DNA from: Bigelowiella natans CCMP2755
Taxonomy: Eukaryota; Cercozoa; Chlorarachniophyceae
NCBI GenBank assembly: GCA_000320545.1
Contig: ADNK01000179.1
Location: 1-52,500, forward strand
DNA length: 52,500 nucleotides
Direction: 5' to 3'
Shown: piece after piece, positions 37,601 to 48,487 of the stretch
Layout: the number at the start of each line of letters is the position of its first letter
Numbering within the stretch: position 1 is the stretch's first letter
Program-made: the position numbers and the translations under genes
Notes under the pieces: model-generated
What the model saw: only the letters and a program-made list of their open reading frames with translations
Database searches by the model: none
What the model was told of the DNA's origin: nothing

Positions 37601-40600
37601 GGGCGAGATCTCGAAGACTCGTATAAAGTTGTAGAAAAGGTGATCTGACTCGTATTGCGTGTAGTTGCGCCTATCGGGGAGAGGCGTCATCACGTTCAGG
37701 ACAACGTTAGGGTTGCCAGTGAAGTTGATACGATTAAGTGTCACTTCCACCACGTAGGTAGCGGGTGGGATCTGCGTGTATTCGCACTCGATGTGCGTCC
37801 TATTGACGTACTCAGCTGGAATGACCAAGTGACCGAGCCGGCAGGAAAGCATGGGGTGCTTGACAAAGCCATCACCGACAATGGTGAGTACGACGCCTCC
37901 CCAGGTAGGCCCTACAACTGGGTCTGACTTGTTGATCCTCATATCGACGATGTATGGGAGCCTGAAGCCGCAGTCGAAGTAGTCGATGCCGTTGGTGGAT
38001 ATACGCACCACATAGTTCCCGATCGGCCGAGCGGGGGCAGTGAACCAGATCTCCTGGTTCGACACCCAGACGGCTTTCACGATGGTATCGTCCACCATCA
38101 CCGTGAGCGATGAAACCACGCTCGGGAGGCGGAAATATTTGCCGAACAGGGTTACGTTGATGTTTCCGCTGTTGATGACTTCGACAGGGAAGGAGCTCTC
38201 AATGATAGGCGCCTCCTCCCATACGAAAGCAAGGTTCAGGCGTGTGTAGTCCTGGCCATTCGTGGAGATCTCCACGGTCTCTCGTCCCGCCTCAGTTCGG
38301 TTCGGCAGAGGACAGCGGATTTTGGATGGGCTGTAGTAGGTCCCAGGGAATACTACACCTGACTGCCACTTGCACCATAGCGAGTCATTGCGAAACTTCT
38401 GTCCGTAGATGAAGACGTTCGGGAAGCCTTCGGAGAACAGGGATACGGACTGAGAACCCGCGACGGGGTTCCAATACCGCCATTTTGGATATACTCGCAT
38501 AGGCTCCGACTCTATGTACACGTAAGGGACGGTGGACAAGCTGTAAGCAGCAGGCACTCCATTCGTGGAGAAACCCATATTCTGCATATCTTCCGTTTCT
38601 TGCGATGCAGAGGGACAGATTACCATCGTCGAGTTGATAACTTGTGCGAGCGTGAGGCGTTGGCCAAAAATACAGTACGATTTTCCGGTCGATGTGTCTA
38701 AGTTCCTTCCCCAGATCCTGACCTCTGTGCCGCCGCGCATGGGGCCATGGATCGGATAAATCTTCTCGACAACAGACTTTGGTACGTTGCGATAGTACAC
38801 GCCGCCGCTGAAGAAATTCCGGTCGTTGGTGGACACCTGGACCAACAGTCTTGCTGGGACGGACATATTGAGCAGCTTGGGGCACACGATGTACTCGGAG
38901 TTCATGTACCGAGCAGGGACGGAATCGTAGTCGCCGAATTTGCACGTCAGGCCGGTGTAGTTCCTGAAGCCAGTTCCCCACACGTGGACCTCGGCCGCAG
39001 TGTTGATTGGCATATGCTCTGGCTGGATCTTGCGCACCGTGACGTTGTTCGTGTAGACGTACTGTAGCTGGTCGTTGGTCCAGTCGAATCCATGGTTACA
39101 CGAGACCTCAAGGGTCATCTCCCCCTCAATCGGCCAAGGCGGCGTCTTACACGTTACCTCCCTATCTGACACCAAGGAAGCGTTGAATTCGAACTGATGG
39201 TAATCAGCGCCCGTGAGCACAGTATACGTGCCGTTCGTCTCCAGCCGTGTGTTTTCCGTGAGGCGGCAGATTATGCGATCGGCGTAGAAAAACTCACCGA
39301 ATACACGCAGGTCGGTTTGGCCCATCACAGGCCCGTTCCAAGGCCAAACGCCATGGATGCGCATGCGGTTCATGTAGGTGAAGTTGACTCTGCTCGTGGA
39401 CCAGTCGTAGCCGTTGGTCGAAATTTCGACCGTGTATGTTCCCGCGGTTTGGGCAGGAGTGTGGCAGTAGAGCTGCGTGGAGTTCATATATGTGGCGTTG
39501 ACCTCCAGGTTGCCGAACTTACAGCGAAGCAGCGGGTCGTGCGTGAAGTGATTCCCGTAGACGAACACCTTGGTACCGCCCTCCACTGTACCTCTAGTGA
39601 CAAAGACCTTGGTGACGTTCACTTCATAGCGATACTGGTAGAGCTGGTAGGTCTTGGAGTAGTCATGCCAGTTATTCGTCACGTGGACTTTCACGGATCT
39701 GAGGGGAACATCACTGGGGGTCATGCAGTAGAGGATCTCCGAACTCACGAACGTGGCTTTGACGATGTGGTCCGTGTCGCCGAAGAGGCAGTGCAGGTCT
39801 GACGAATTCCTGAAGTTGGTGCCCATCACGGTCAGCTTCGTGCCGCCGAAGTAGGGACCGAACGTCGGGCGAATTTCGTCCACAGTGTGGTTCGTCTCGT
39901 AAACGTATTGGATGTCCTTTAGAGTATAGTCGAGCTGGTTGGTTGAGATGTAGATCTCTGACACATGCTCGCGGTGCACCTCCGGAGTCCAGCAGGTGAG
40001 CTTCTTCTCGGAACGGTACATGGCGGGAACGATCGTGGTGATGTTCTCGAAGCGATTGACAAACTTACACCAAGTGCTGTCGCTCCTGAACGCCTCGCCG
40101 GTGATGTTGACCTGCGTGTTGCCCCAGTTCGGGCCTTTCATTGGGTTGATGCTCTCAACCTCCCAGTCGTGGTAGTAGTAGGTGATGCCGTCGGAGGTCC
40201 AGTCCAAAAAGTTCGGCGAGACTTCGACGGTCACGTTCTCGTCTTTGTCCCACGGTGGCGTGATGCAGGTGATCTGAGAAGAGTTGTAGTTGCCCCCCGA
40301 GATTGGGTACATGATGCCCTCGACCACCCGTTTGCCGCCGAAGCGACAGTACAGTTTGGTGGAGGTGTTGAAGGTTGTGCCCGTTAGTGTGAGCAGTGTG
40401 TTTCCTCGGAGCGGTCCGTGCAGAGGCCAGAGATGCGTGACATGCGGAATTGCTAGGAACTCAAAGTTGGTGCTAAAGGTGGTGTAGTCCTGTACGTTAT
40501 TTGTGATTTCCAGAGAGACATTCTCCGGGATCGTCTGCCCGTCGTTCGCGATGCACTTCAGCCTCTCGTTGTCGATCCAGGTTGCTTTCTGCGGCGCGTT

Positions 40601-43600
40601 GTGAGCTCCGAACCTACAAAACAGCTCATCCGTGGACTTACGGAAGTTCTTTCCATACACCGTGACGCTTGTATTCGCATGCAAGACCCCGGAGACAGGG
40701 TATATTCGATCGATGACGATGTCGGTCGTATACTCCCATTGATACGGGTACCGGCTGTAGTCTTGGAAGTTGTTGCTAACGCGTACTCTTGCCGTGTGTG
40801 CCGGGCCCCCAACGCCTCCGGGATACGGTGGGACCTTACAGCGAATAACATGACTGCTGTAAAACTGCATGTTCGTGCACGGAACATGATCCCAAGTCAC
40901 CGAGACGATGTGCTCGATGAAGAATTCTCCTGTTATATTCACCCACACATTCCCACTCTGGGGACAGCGCTTTGGAAACACGTCGTAAATAACCGGTTCT
41001 GCGTACGAGTTATAGCGGTGGCCTATGCGCTGGTAGTCGCGGAAGTTGTCACTGATCAGCACATCGTATTCTCCGGCTGGGAGGTTTGGCGTGATGCAGG
41101 AAATCCACGTGTCGGAGTGCTTCGTTGCCTTGACGATGTGCCCGCAGGAACCAGGGTTGAACCAGCACCCACCGCCAGACTCGCTGTCTTCCTCCACACC
41201 GCTGTGAAATCGGCAGAACAACTCCTCCCCGTAGAAATACTTCCCAGTGATGTTGACGTAGGTTTTGCCGTACGTCGGTCCCCGAGGGGGCTCGAGCTTC
41301 GTCACGTTGACGATCGGATTGTACGTGAACATGCTGTGCGCAGAAGTCGCGTTCGTCTCAAAGTCGAAGTTGTTGTTGCTAACGTACACGCGCACAGAAT
41401 GGGGGGTCTTCACCGATTGATTGACATATTGGATCGACGGGCACACCACTAATTCTGGCGAAATTACAGTGCCCCGTACCGGCGCATTAGGGAAAAGTCG
41501 CGGTGCTCCCCCGTTGTCCAACGTTATATTCTCTCCAAACCGACAGTAAACATCAGAGCTGTTGATGAAATTCTGTCCGTGGACCGTCACGGACGTGCCA
41601 CCAGTGATGGGACCTCTGCTCGGTACGAGCTTCGTGATGCGAATGGGCTCCACTTGGTACAGGAGCAGATCCTCGGTGTAATCTCGCATGTCCTTGGTGA
41701 TGTCCAACACAAGCCGCTCGGTTTTGTTGGAGATCGGTGATAGGCACACCATCATTGTTTTACTTTCGGCCTTTCCGTCCGTATGCACGTAGGTACCGTC
41801 GCTGTACTTGAACCGGCAGCTCAGGTTGTAGCCTTGCTCGATATCTAGGCCGTATAAGTGTAGCAGCGTTGCCTTGTTGTAGGGCACAAATTTTGGGCTC
41901 ACTGAGTCTAGCTGGAATGTGTTCCAGAATTTGTAGTATTCATACTCGACGACTTCGTTGGAGTAGTTCTGCAAGTTGTTGCTCACGGCCATCAGTACCT
42001 TCTGGTCCTCTGCCAGCCTGTAGACAGGCGCACGGCATCGGATGTGCGACTCCGTAACGAACGTTCCAGGAGTCTTTTCGCCCCCAAAGCGGCACCACAG
42101 GAACAGGGAGTTGTTGCGGAAGTTTCGCCCGTAAAAGTTGAGCATGTTCCCTCCGTAGCGGGGACCATACGTGTGGTCCATGTAGTACAAGTGCGGTGTG
42201 ACGTATTCGTACTCGAGAGAGTGGTTCGTCCAATCTTGGCGGTTGTGGTCCCGGACCCAGACTGTGACGGTTCCGTTGTACGTGACGTTGTTGATGATGA
42301 AAGCGGGCGCACGGCACATGATCCGGGCGTTGTGGATCCATGTTGCCCTAACCTCCTCCAGCGCGTAGCCATAGCCGCCCTCATACTTCATGCCGAACTT
42401 GCAGAACAGGTCCGAGGTGTTAAAGAAGTGCGCGCCGTTGATCGTGACAAGCGTGCCCCCTGCCTCTGGGCCGTTGTTGGGCTCCAGTTTATCGATGCGA
42501 ACGGCTGGAAGGTACACCAGCTGCGTGTGGTTTGCCGTGGTGAAGTTGTCCGGAGTGATCACTTCGACCACGACGTACGTGCGCCCGGTCACGTTGAGCT
42601 TAGGAGTGATGCAAGTGATGTTCTTGCTCTCGAGCATCCAGTTACCCTCGTCAGTGACCTCAGCACGAACAAGGATCCTCTCCGTGGTGGGCGTTGTCTC
42701 GATGGTGTTGTCCGAGAACGTGTAGGCGGTGCCCAGCGTATATTGGATGTTGAACTGGCAATAGAGCGGATCGTGAGGGAAGAACTTCCCATCGATCGTC
42801 ACGACTGTACCCCCCTTCGACGACACTATCTTTGGGTGGATTCCGAGGATCTCTGGGGTCGGGAGGGCTTCGTACAGGATACCATTCTGTGTGAAATCGT
42901 GCATGTTGTCGGTCAGCTCTACCGAGTATCGCCCGCGAGGAGTTGGAGGGGACATGCAGTACAATGTCGTACTGTTGACGTACACAGCCTCTGCGTACGA
43001 GACTCTCTCCGACGTTGTGGGGGTACGGAAGGCACCTCCAAAGCGACAGTGGACTTGGTACTTCGATGGGAAATTTTCCCCGTAAATCCAGACCTGGCTA
43101 CCGCCTAGCTCCGACCCTTGCCGAGGATAGAGGCGATTTACCTTAATCACAGGGGTGTAGCGGAAGTACACGTTGCTCCGGGAATAGACGTAGCCATCGT
43201 TCGTGACGGTCACACGCACAGGCCCGGCAAACTCCGCAGCAGGCGCCACACAGATGATCTCGTTGGCGCTGACCCACGTGGCATTCTGGGGGTATCGATC
43301 TTCCCCAAACTTGCATTTGACGCCGAAGCGGCGAAAGGAAGCCCCGTAGATCGTGACTACGGTACCCCCGGTGACTGGACCGTGAGCTCTGGAGAGCTGA
43401 CTGACATACACTTGTCCTGGTTTGGTTTTCAGCAGGAAGTTGTCGATAACAATCTGAGGTTTCTGGGAGCTCTGTGCCCAGCGTGCTTGCCGCAGCCGAA
43501 TCTGCATCCTTGGGGAAGCGCCCAGAGCGAGATGATATTTGTGGAAAACTCCAGTATTTGTGACGTTAAGATCGTCCATCGTCGTGAAAGTGAGCCCGCC

Positions 43601-46600
43601 ATCAGTCGAGACATCGATCTTGAGCTCCTGGCCTGGTAGGGCCTTCTCGCAATCCGCTGTGGTTGAGGCGACGTACTTGTAGTCGAATGTCAGCACGGCT
43701 CCGTTTTCACCAGAAAGAACGCGCGTGAGCAGGATGCGCTCCTGGCCACCCAAGTGCAGTGCCTTCTGAGTCAGGCTTCCGCACGAGGTCGAGAGTGTCG
43801 CGGTACCAGTGTTGAGCCAGTAGTTTTCGTCGAACTCTTTTCCGTCAAATCCATCCGCCACCACCGCTCTGTGTCGGTTGTTCTCCAGGCAGGAGGTGCC
43901 GTTCCAGACGCAGACGGTGTGGAAGTCACACTCGCCTTCGCCGTCAATCCACGTGCAGTCTTTGCACGTGCCTGAAACCGCTGTATCACAGTGCGGGTAA
44001 ACACCGCCGCACTGATGGTCCGATCCGCACGCCTTGCCGTTGTACTCGTCGTTGTAGCCAGGCTGGAGCCATAGAGTGTTATGGGAATGCACCCCGTGGT
44101 CTGTCTTGAGATAGAAATCGATCCATGGGGGGATGCTCTTGTCCTCAGTGAAGGAGGAACCGTCACAGGACAGCAGCGTGCTCGAGATCACAGTAGCGGG
44201 GAAAGGCTTATCAGCGATGACGCAAGTGATATTGTATAAAGGACTGAAATCGTGGCCTGTGACGTATATGGTCCCGTCGGTGTGGGCAGGGTAGGGATGC
44301 GTCATGAAGGGCGTGTTTCCAATGCGCATGTAGACAGGAATAGTCGACTCGTCTCGGATGTTGCCTCCCCAATAGTTGGAGGCCTCGCTCTCGATGGAGA
44401 ATCGGATCATGTCCTCACCTATTCAATCAATACATGGCAGCGCACGAACAAAACAATCAGCGAGTTCAGTACCGCGTCGAATCTCTTTCCGTTTCTCTGC
44501 GTGCAAATAAGTTTTAAACCGTGCTTCTATCTCACCGTGGAAGTATGGGTCGCGCTCGTAGACGATCTTTTCGAGAGGCCAGCTCGCATTGAGCACCTGC
44601 TCTGTGTAAGTGATCATCTTCCCGTCAACCCCATAGTTTGGGAGGTAGATGCGGCCGTGCTGCACGCTAATGTTGACAGTGACGAATACATCCACGTTGT
44701 AGTCATCCGTGTACAAGCTTCGTGGGTACTCCTCCTCAAAACCCATAAATCTTGTGATATTCTCGAATAAGCGGACGTGGCGAAATGTGGTGTTGAGCCC
44801 GTTGTTAGGGATTACGAGCACGGGATCTTCGAATGTTTCGAGGACCTCGATTGTTAACTCTTCTACTGGAAGAGTTCCCGGCTTGATCTCACACAACGAC
44901 GTCGCAACATTCCACTCACAAGCAAATGCATAGCCCAAGCAGTTCAGTTGCCTGCGGGAACAAAAAAAGCACACACAACAAAAAATCATAAGATCCGAAT
45001 CCCTGTTTCTGCTCGACAAAAAAGAATTCTACGAGACATCGGTTGTTTTCTTCGTCTATTCTATGTAAGGTGTAATGAGTACGTGGCGAGGGATGAGCAG
45101 GGCTTGCAAATGTTCTCCGCGTTACAGATTGGATGGAGACTGTTGCATTCTTTATTGTCATAGCAGGTCATCCCCCTAGAAGCGTCACGCCCAGCAGCGA
45201 CATCGTCGATCGTGTATTGAAACGTGGCGTAAGGGATGCCATGCTCCAAGTACGGGGGCTTGTAGATGACTCGGCGGCCTGGCCCAGTCACCACGGTCGG
45301 CACAGTTGAAATCTCCTCGCCCTTTCTCCAGTCAAGGCCAGTGGTTTGATACAGCTTACCTTTTACGGGGAGTCTGGTGATAACTGCGGTGCGGTCGAGC
45401 CAGTAGCCGTAATACGAGCTCCCGTTGAGTTGTATGATGATCTCGTGCTCCTGCTTCACCGTGAGGGTCGTTCCCATCGGTATGCTGGAGATCGTCCATG
45501 CCGTGTGGTTGTCGGTGCGGTGCAAGATCCCATAGTTCTCGTTGTGCGTAGAGTCGTACACCACGTGCTGATTGCCGCGGTTGAAGTCCCAGTAGGCGAG
45601 CATGGAGGATGGGAACGGTCGCGCGAAGCTCTCATTTTGTACCTTGGACCATTCTGCCCAGGGGAGAGCTTTGTCGAAGACGTAGAAATCGTCAACCTCC
45701 CCTTGGTAGTACTCCACAGGGGTCTGCCCGTCAGTGCCAAACCCTGCTCCCATGATCACGTTGGAGCTGGTGTTCGCTATCACCCACGAATGGTTGTCGA
45801 ACCGAAAGTTACTTAAAACCTTTGTTTCTACGTGCTTGAAGTCGAGATAGATGTCGACGTCGTTGCCGTCCCAAATGACCGCGACATGAGTCCAATTGAG
45901 TCGGGTCAGCGGTTGCGAGGGATTCATGTCAACAGCCCAGTAGCTGCCGTTATTACCGCCAAGACGTACGTGGACGCTTCCTCCTTTAAGGCCAAAGCTG
46001 AACTCCTTCGACGTCCCGTCTCCTTTGTACAGAAAAGTGGAGTCGGTGGAAGGGTGCTCCGGCTTAATCCATCCCAAGAAGGTGAGGCCATAGCGAAATC
46101 CGCTCAACGACTTGCAGTTCTTGTACTGCAGGTCGTGATGCTCACAGCGGCCAGGTATTGTTACATGGTCATTTTGCCCGTCGAAAGTGAGGGAATATCC
46201 TCCACTTCCTGGAGCTGTTATATCCATCCTCGCATTTGAGCTCTTTGTTAGATTCAAAGGGATGCTCAAATCTTCGAAGTTCTCGGGGATGTTGGTAGCT
46301 GAGGATGGGGAGATATGGATGAAAATGTCATTTATATATTGCAAAGATTGGGGATCATTGATTTTTTGTGTTAGCCTTTTTTGATTTACCTTTGGTGATC
46401 TTCACATCGTCTATCGCCACATGAAAATCGATATTCAAATAGAACACATCTGATAGTGTTATGAGCCGAAAGCTAGTTTGCTTAGTAAAAGCAGTAAGAG
46501 GTATCGGACAGTTATCGCAAATGTTCAACGTAATATTGAATGTTCGTTGAGAAGTCCCCCAAAATCTGTTTGGAATCTTATGGAAGTTTTTCCCTCCATC

Positions 46601-47289
46601 TATCGAGTATTCCACGTGTAGAGAATGCTGTCCAGGGGGCCGCACACACCCATTTTGGTCATCACCGTATATCTACATATTTATAGAGAGAAGTAGATGT
46701 GAATGAGTGTAATTCTAGCATATCGAATCCCCAAGGCACAGCAATGAGTGCTTCCTCGGTCAAACAAAATCCTTTGTACGCCCCTCCCATTTAGTCATGT
46801 GAATTCAAAAGACACATACCGCGGTGAAGCTGACTGAAGTGGGCCATGCGATCGGCTTCGTTACTATATATTCGCCGAGTTTGGTGAAGAGATAGGCATC
46901 TCCAGAAGCAGATCCACATGTAGCCGAAGCGGAACCGCCAGATATACTGTGAAGATTATCACTATATCAAAACAACAATTACAATTCTGATTTCAGGGTG
47001 AAGTTTATTACTTTGCCCATCTAGTAGTATCTATTCCTCCATCAAAATCATCGTATGCGTCCGGGAGATAATCTGCAAAGCAAAGATGCTCAGAGCAATG
47101 GTTTTGTAGAAAAAATGGGCGAGGGAAGAACCACACTATTCCCTCCCGTAACGAAAGCATGAATGATTATTGAGGTTATCGCCAAGCTATTAATTAAAAA
47201 AATTTTGTACCCGCGACCGCAGGAGTTAGACCAAGGAAGAGCAGGAGCAGCGTCGATGCCAAAGCGCTGCCCAGCCATGTGTGGCGCAT
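18045..47289 (-). CDS. Giant (about 9,347-residue) TIG/IPT-array multi-pass membrane protein
   Basis: Coding exons in transcription order: 47289-47211, 47072-47012, 46946-46820, 46672-46390, 46298-45083, 44951-44536, 44418-19684, 19490-19344, 19239-18813, 18696-18557, 18458-18045. All are bounded by GT-AG and all are in phase once a single extra base near 32917 is allowed for. The start ATG gives a textbook signal peptide (MRHTWLGSALASTLLLLFLG, then LTPAVA). Order: reelin-like module, LamG-like domain, a cadherin- or CSPG-like strand region, a Cys module plus second reelin-like module, about 65 TIG/IPT domains, Cys-rich repeats, ELWxxDGT units, more Cys-rich repeats, a membrane-proximal domain, about ten membrane helices and a cytoplasmic tail. 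Many NxS/T sequons mark it as extracellular. I infer a surface fibre, adhesin or receptor held by a polytopic anchor. Fibrocystin-type proteins share TIG arrays, but no G8 or parallel beta-helix is seen here. Confidence 0.8.
19491..19683. repeat. (CA)n and (TA)n microsatellites in intron 7 of the giant gene
   Basis: The intron after the 24.7-kb exon contains a CA run at about 19590-19614 and TA runs up to 19680, directly next to the donor. Because these keep an open frame, the long exon appears to run on into IYIYIY/CVCVCV sequence. That extension is intronic. Confidence 0.8.
19685..22380 (-). other. Membrane-proximal ectodomain and polytopic membrane domain
   Basis: About 400 residues of beta-rich ectodomain with many sequons (8085-8480) lead into about ten hydrophobic segments (8480-8972). 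These begin with APVFLVLFFLVVFVAVSYAI and include GFFAMTLLEGPVTGLTMVLV, IVVLLTFVEEFAMHVIETVI, VLGCFLTPVIILLIYLFAEE, and YYFIFAVFVAIGEVIMNVFV. Some carry internal charged residues (EEFAMHVIE, ADTFEDFA), which is unusual for a simple anchor and could indicate transport or signalling. I could not match it to a named channel, GPCR or transporter family. Confidence 0.7.
22380..23800 (-). other. Second, longer Cys-rich (GCC2/GCC3-like) block
   Basis: Residues about 7600-8075 hold about 15 short repeats such as CPAGYYCTEG, CPKGWYCPTG, CPPGTYNEFEEMSICTICPL, CPGGYYCPRGT, and CLPGTYSPRPGMPECLSC. The block ends in a compact Cys cluster (CKKTCSFCTTPCECEV). Regular cysteine spacing predicts a disulfide-stabilised stalk between the array and the membrane. 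Confidence 0.75.
23800..24690 (-). other. ELWxxDGT repeat segment between Cys-rich blocks
   Basis: Several units match the ELWxTDGTxxGTxLVxDIxPGxxSSxPxxLT consensus: GREVWSTRGTLATTVLLVDI, GQELWMTNGSAAGTFLVADI followed by EPGSGSSNP, and RLWEMDGTNDGSREIVN. A divergent first unit opens with PELWTNWSIG. ELWxxDGT units are known from bacterial and protist secreted proteins and probably form beta-propeller or beta-solenoid blades. Residues about 7305-7600. A middle unit (VHWLKWNPNHR) is degenerate. Confidence 0.7.
24830..25060 (-). other. First Cys-rich (GCC2/GCC3-like) block
   Basis: Directly after the last TIG unit come short repeats of the CPxGxxxxxG type: LCPPGSYMPTGRNSSCRLCP, CPRAGMHTPLPCPSG, CPQGHYCPEGTE. 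These match the ephrin-receptor-like/GCC2-GCC3 cysteine repeats that follow Ig-like arrays in other protist surface proteins. Residues about 7180-7260. Confidence 0.7.
25100..43420 (-). other. Array of about 65 TIG/IPT immunoglobulin-like domains
   Basis: Counting by eye, about 65 units repeat every 85-100 residues from residue about 1062 to 7160. Each has a P-x-GP-x2-GG-T-x-VT-x2-G-x-F start followed by C-[RK]-FG, a T-x-I-x-C-x-[AS]-P strand and a VEVS-N strand. Examples are GPVTGGTVVTIYGASF and GTVHGDTIVTVYGSNF. TIG/IPT domains are Ig-like beta sandwiches found in plexins, Met receptors, fibrocystin-type proteins and bacterial adhesins. Units diverge strongly from each other and no DNA-level tandem repeat is apparent, so the array is old. 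Dense NxS/T sequons suggest heavy glycosylation. Confidence 0.85.
32858..32936 (-). other. Single +1 frame break inside the TIG array
   Basis: One frame reads ITGRGEGGAKLTIYGDNFPH and then runs to a stop at 32858. The next frame, opening after a stop near 32935, continues the same TIG unit as DFESSFVFFNGKRVTPQYVD. The two frames join if one base around 32917-32923 (GTCTGTG on the plus strand) is extra. The total coding length then becomes a whole number of codons in phase with the downstream exons. There is no intron-sized gap and no classical slippery heptamer, so a sequence error or recent indel is more likely than programmed shifting. Confidence 0.7.
43420..44060 (-). other. Cys module and second reelin-like module
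   Basis: A small Cys-rich segment (CGSDHQCGGVYPHCD, CKDCTWIDGEGECDF) precedes a second reelin-like unit. That unit reads GFDGKEFDENYW, then STSCGSLTQKALHL, DVSTDGGLTF and IVIDNFLLK, at residues about 913-1060. The TIG array begins directly afterwards (VYVSQLSRAHGPVTGG). The same module type brackets the LamG region, so the N-terminal head has two reelin-like units. Confidence 0.55.
44536..44951 (-). other. Exon 6: extracellular linker
   Basis: The exon is 416 nt, entering in phase 2 and leaving in phase 1, with acceptor CCCGCAG and donor G/GTGAGA. It encodes QLNCLGYAFACEW at the start and a beta-rich stretch (VDVFVTVNISVQHGRIYLP) resembling the CSPG/cadherin-like strand just before it. No independent family was recognised. 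Confidence 0.6.
45083..46298 (-). other. Exon 5: LamG-like domain plus beta-rich linker
   Basis: Residues about 218-400 form a concanavalin/LamG-like jelly roll: SLTFDGQNDHVTIPG, FLGWIKPEHPSTDSTFLYKG, LNWTHVAVIWDGNDVDIYLD, and GEVDDFYVFDKALPWAEW. A segment with IIIQLNGSSYYGY, GKLYQTTG, RVIYKPP and ATFQYTIDD follows and resembles cadherin-like/CSPG strands. A Cys pair region (CYDNKECNSLHPIC) ends the exon. The donor after 45083 (GTACTC) is atypical but is the one that keeps phase with exon 6. Confidence 0.65.
46390..47072 (-). other. Exons 2-4: reelin-like jelly-roll module
   Basis: Three small exons join to give DDFDGGIDTTRW, then ISGGSASATCG and SGDAYLF. VEYSIDGGKNF follows, and the module closes with VAIDDVKIT. 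This series is the signature of reelin sub-repeats: a DDFD-x-W opening, a GG...CG...SG-x-ALYF strand set, a YS-x-DGG-x-W/F hairpin and an ID-x-V end. Residues about 27-183. A second module of the same type lies at 43420-43870. Confidence 0.6.
47211..47289 (-). other. Exon 1: signal peptide
   Basis: This exon encodes 26 residues plus one base: a basic start (MRH), a Leu-rich core (STLLLLFLGL) and an AVA-type cleavage site. It then splices at G/GTACAA. The ATG at 47287-47289 is chosen because it is the one that yields a complete signal sequence directly joined in phase to the reelin-like exon. A longer in-frame reading into the intron is an artefact. Confidence 0.8.
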
Positions 47290-48487
47290 CTCCTATTCTA
47301 GCTGCGTGTCCAATACGCGTACCAGTGGAGAATTAGTCCAAGATCTCTCTCCCCAATTCCACCGGATCAATCAGTGTTGGCTGATCATGATCCCGTGGAG
47401 GGTAGGGGATGGTAAGATAAAAAAATGGTGCTGGTGCGCCAGGATAGTGGGACGAGGCACAGTAGGCGCAAACGGTGGCAGCTTGGCGCAACACGAAAAT
47501 GGCTTGATTTGGTTCAGTCTCGTCGTTACTCTTCCGACGTTACACACTCGAAACTGACTCCCAAATATGATGTATTTTGTCATGAAGACAGACAATTTGA
47601 TGTGTCGTTATTTTTGAGACCACCCTCACCTTGCTGGCCAAACCAACAGACAAATCGCCGACGAATGGATTGAATGCTATTAGTAGGATGCGACATCATA
47701 TATTTTCTAATTGAAGATAAACCATCATATGAAGGCCGACATATTCTGTAATACAGTTCAAAACCCGGTATTTCCCGGTAGTGCCTGTTCTATTTCACAA
47801 TTATTCCTTCGCTTTACAGCAAAAACACATGCAATTTTTTTGGGAAAAGATCAGAAACGGCATGGAGTACGCAGCGAAAGAAGACCACCAGTTAGATAGT
47901 AGCCGAGGCTCTTCGTTTTCCCGGTAATAGCAAAGGAGAGGGGCTTTGGACCTGTAAAGAGCCTCTATTGAGTCTTTCCTAGCGAAGATTTGGTAAAATT
48001 CAATCTGACCGGTGAATATTCCCAGGCTCTCCCTTGATTCAACCGTTTAAGACAACTATTTGTGAGTTATTTTCCTGCTAAATCTACTACATTTTCCAAT
48101 TTGCGTGAGCTTGGGTCTCAGACAAGGTGAATAACATGTGTTTTGAGAATTAAATTACGTCGTATTATGATATTAGCCTGAATTTTATAGTAAATCCTGG
48201 CGAATCCCTGTTCATCTATTCCAATTCCATCGCGGTGGGGCGAGTGCCGATCTCTTTGACTGTAGTAACATAAGCAGCCCCTCCCAGGTCGAAACCTACG
48301 TTGTATTCCAAGCACGCGAGAGATTTTTTGGGGAATAGTTTGCTAGACTTGCCGCAACAGTGTATGTGTAGAAGTTGGGAACATTTCGCGTTCTTACTTT
48401 GCGCAAACGGTGGGTTGCTTGGGGATTGACAGGAGGGGCCATGCCATTCTAGTCCTGATTCTTCTTATTTTACAGTGAAAATAGCGG
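47290..48487. promoter_or_regulatory. Divergent intergenic region between the giant gene and complex I gene
   Basis: About 1.2 kb separates the two start codons. It should contain both promoters and 5' UTRs. No TATA box or obvious shared motif stands out, and a short upstream intron is possible: a pyrimidine-rich ATTCTTCTTATTTTACAG lies at 48458-48475, just before the complex I ATG. No coding exon was recognised. Confidence 0.4.

Noticed and set aside
18045-47289. Identification as fibrocystin/PKHD1-like or polycystin
   Set aside because: TIG repeats are shared with fibrocystin, but there is no G8 or parallel beta-helix region. The membrane part is not the six-span polycystin channel pattern.
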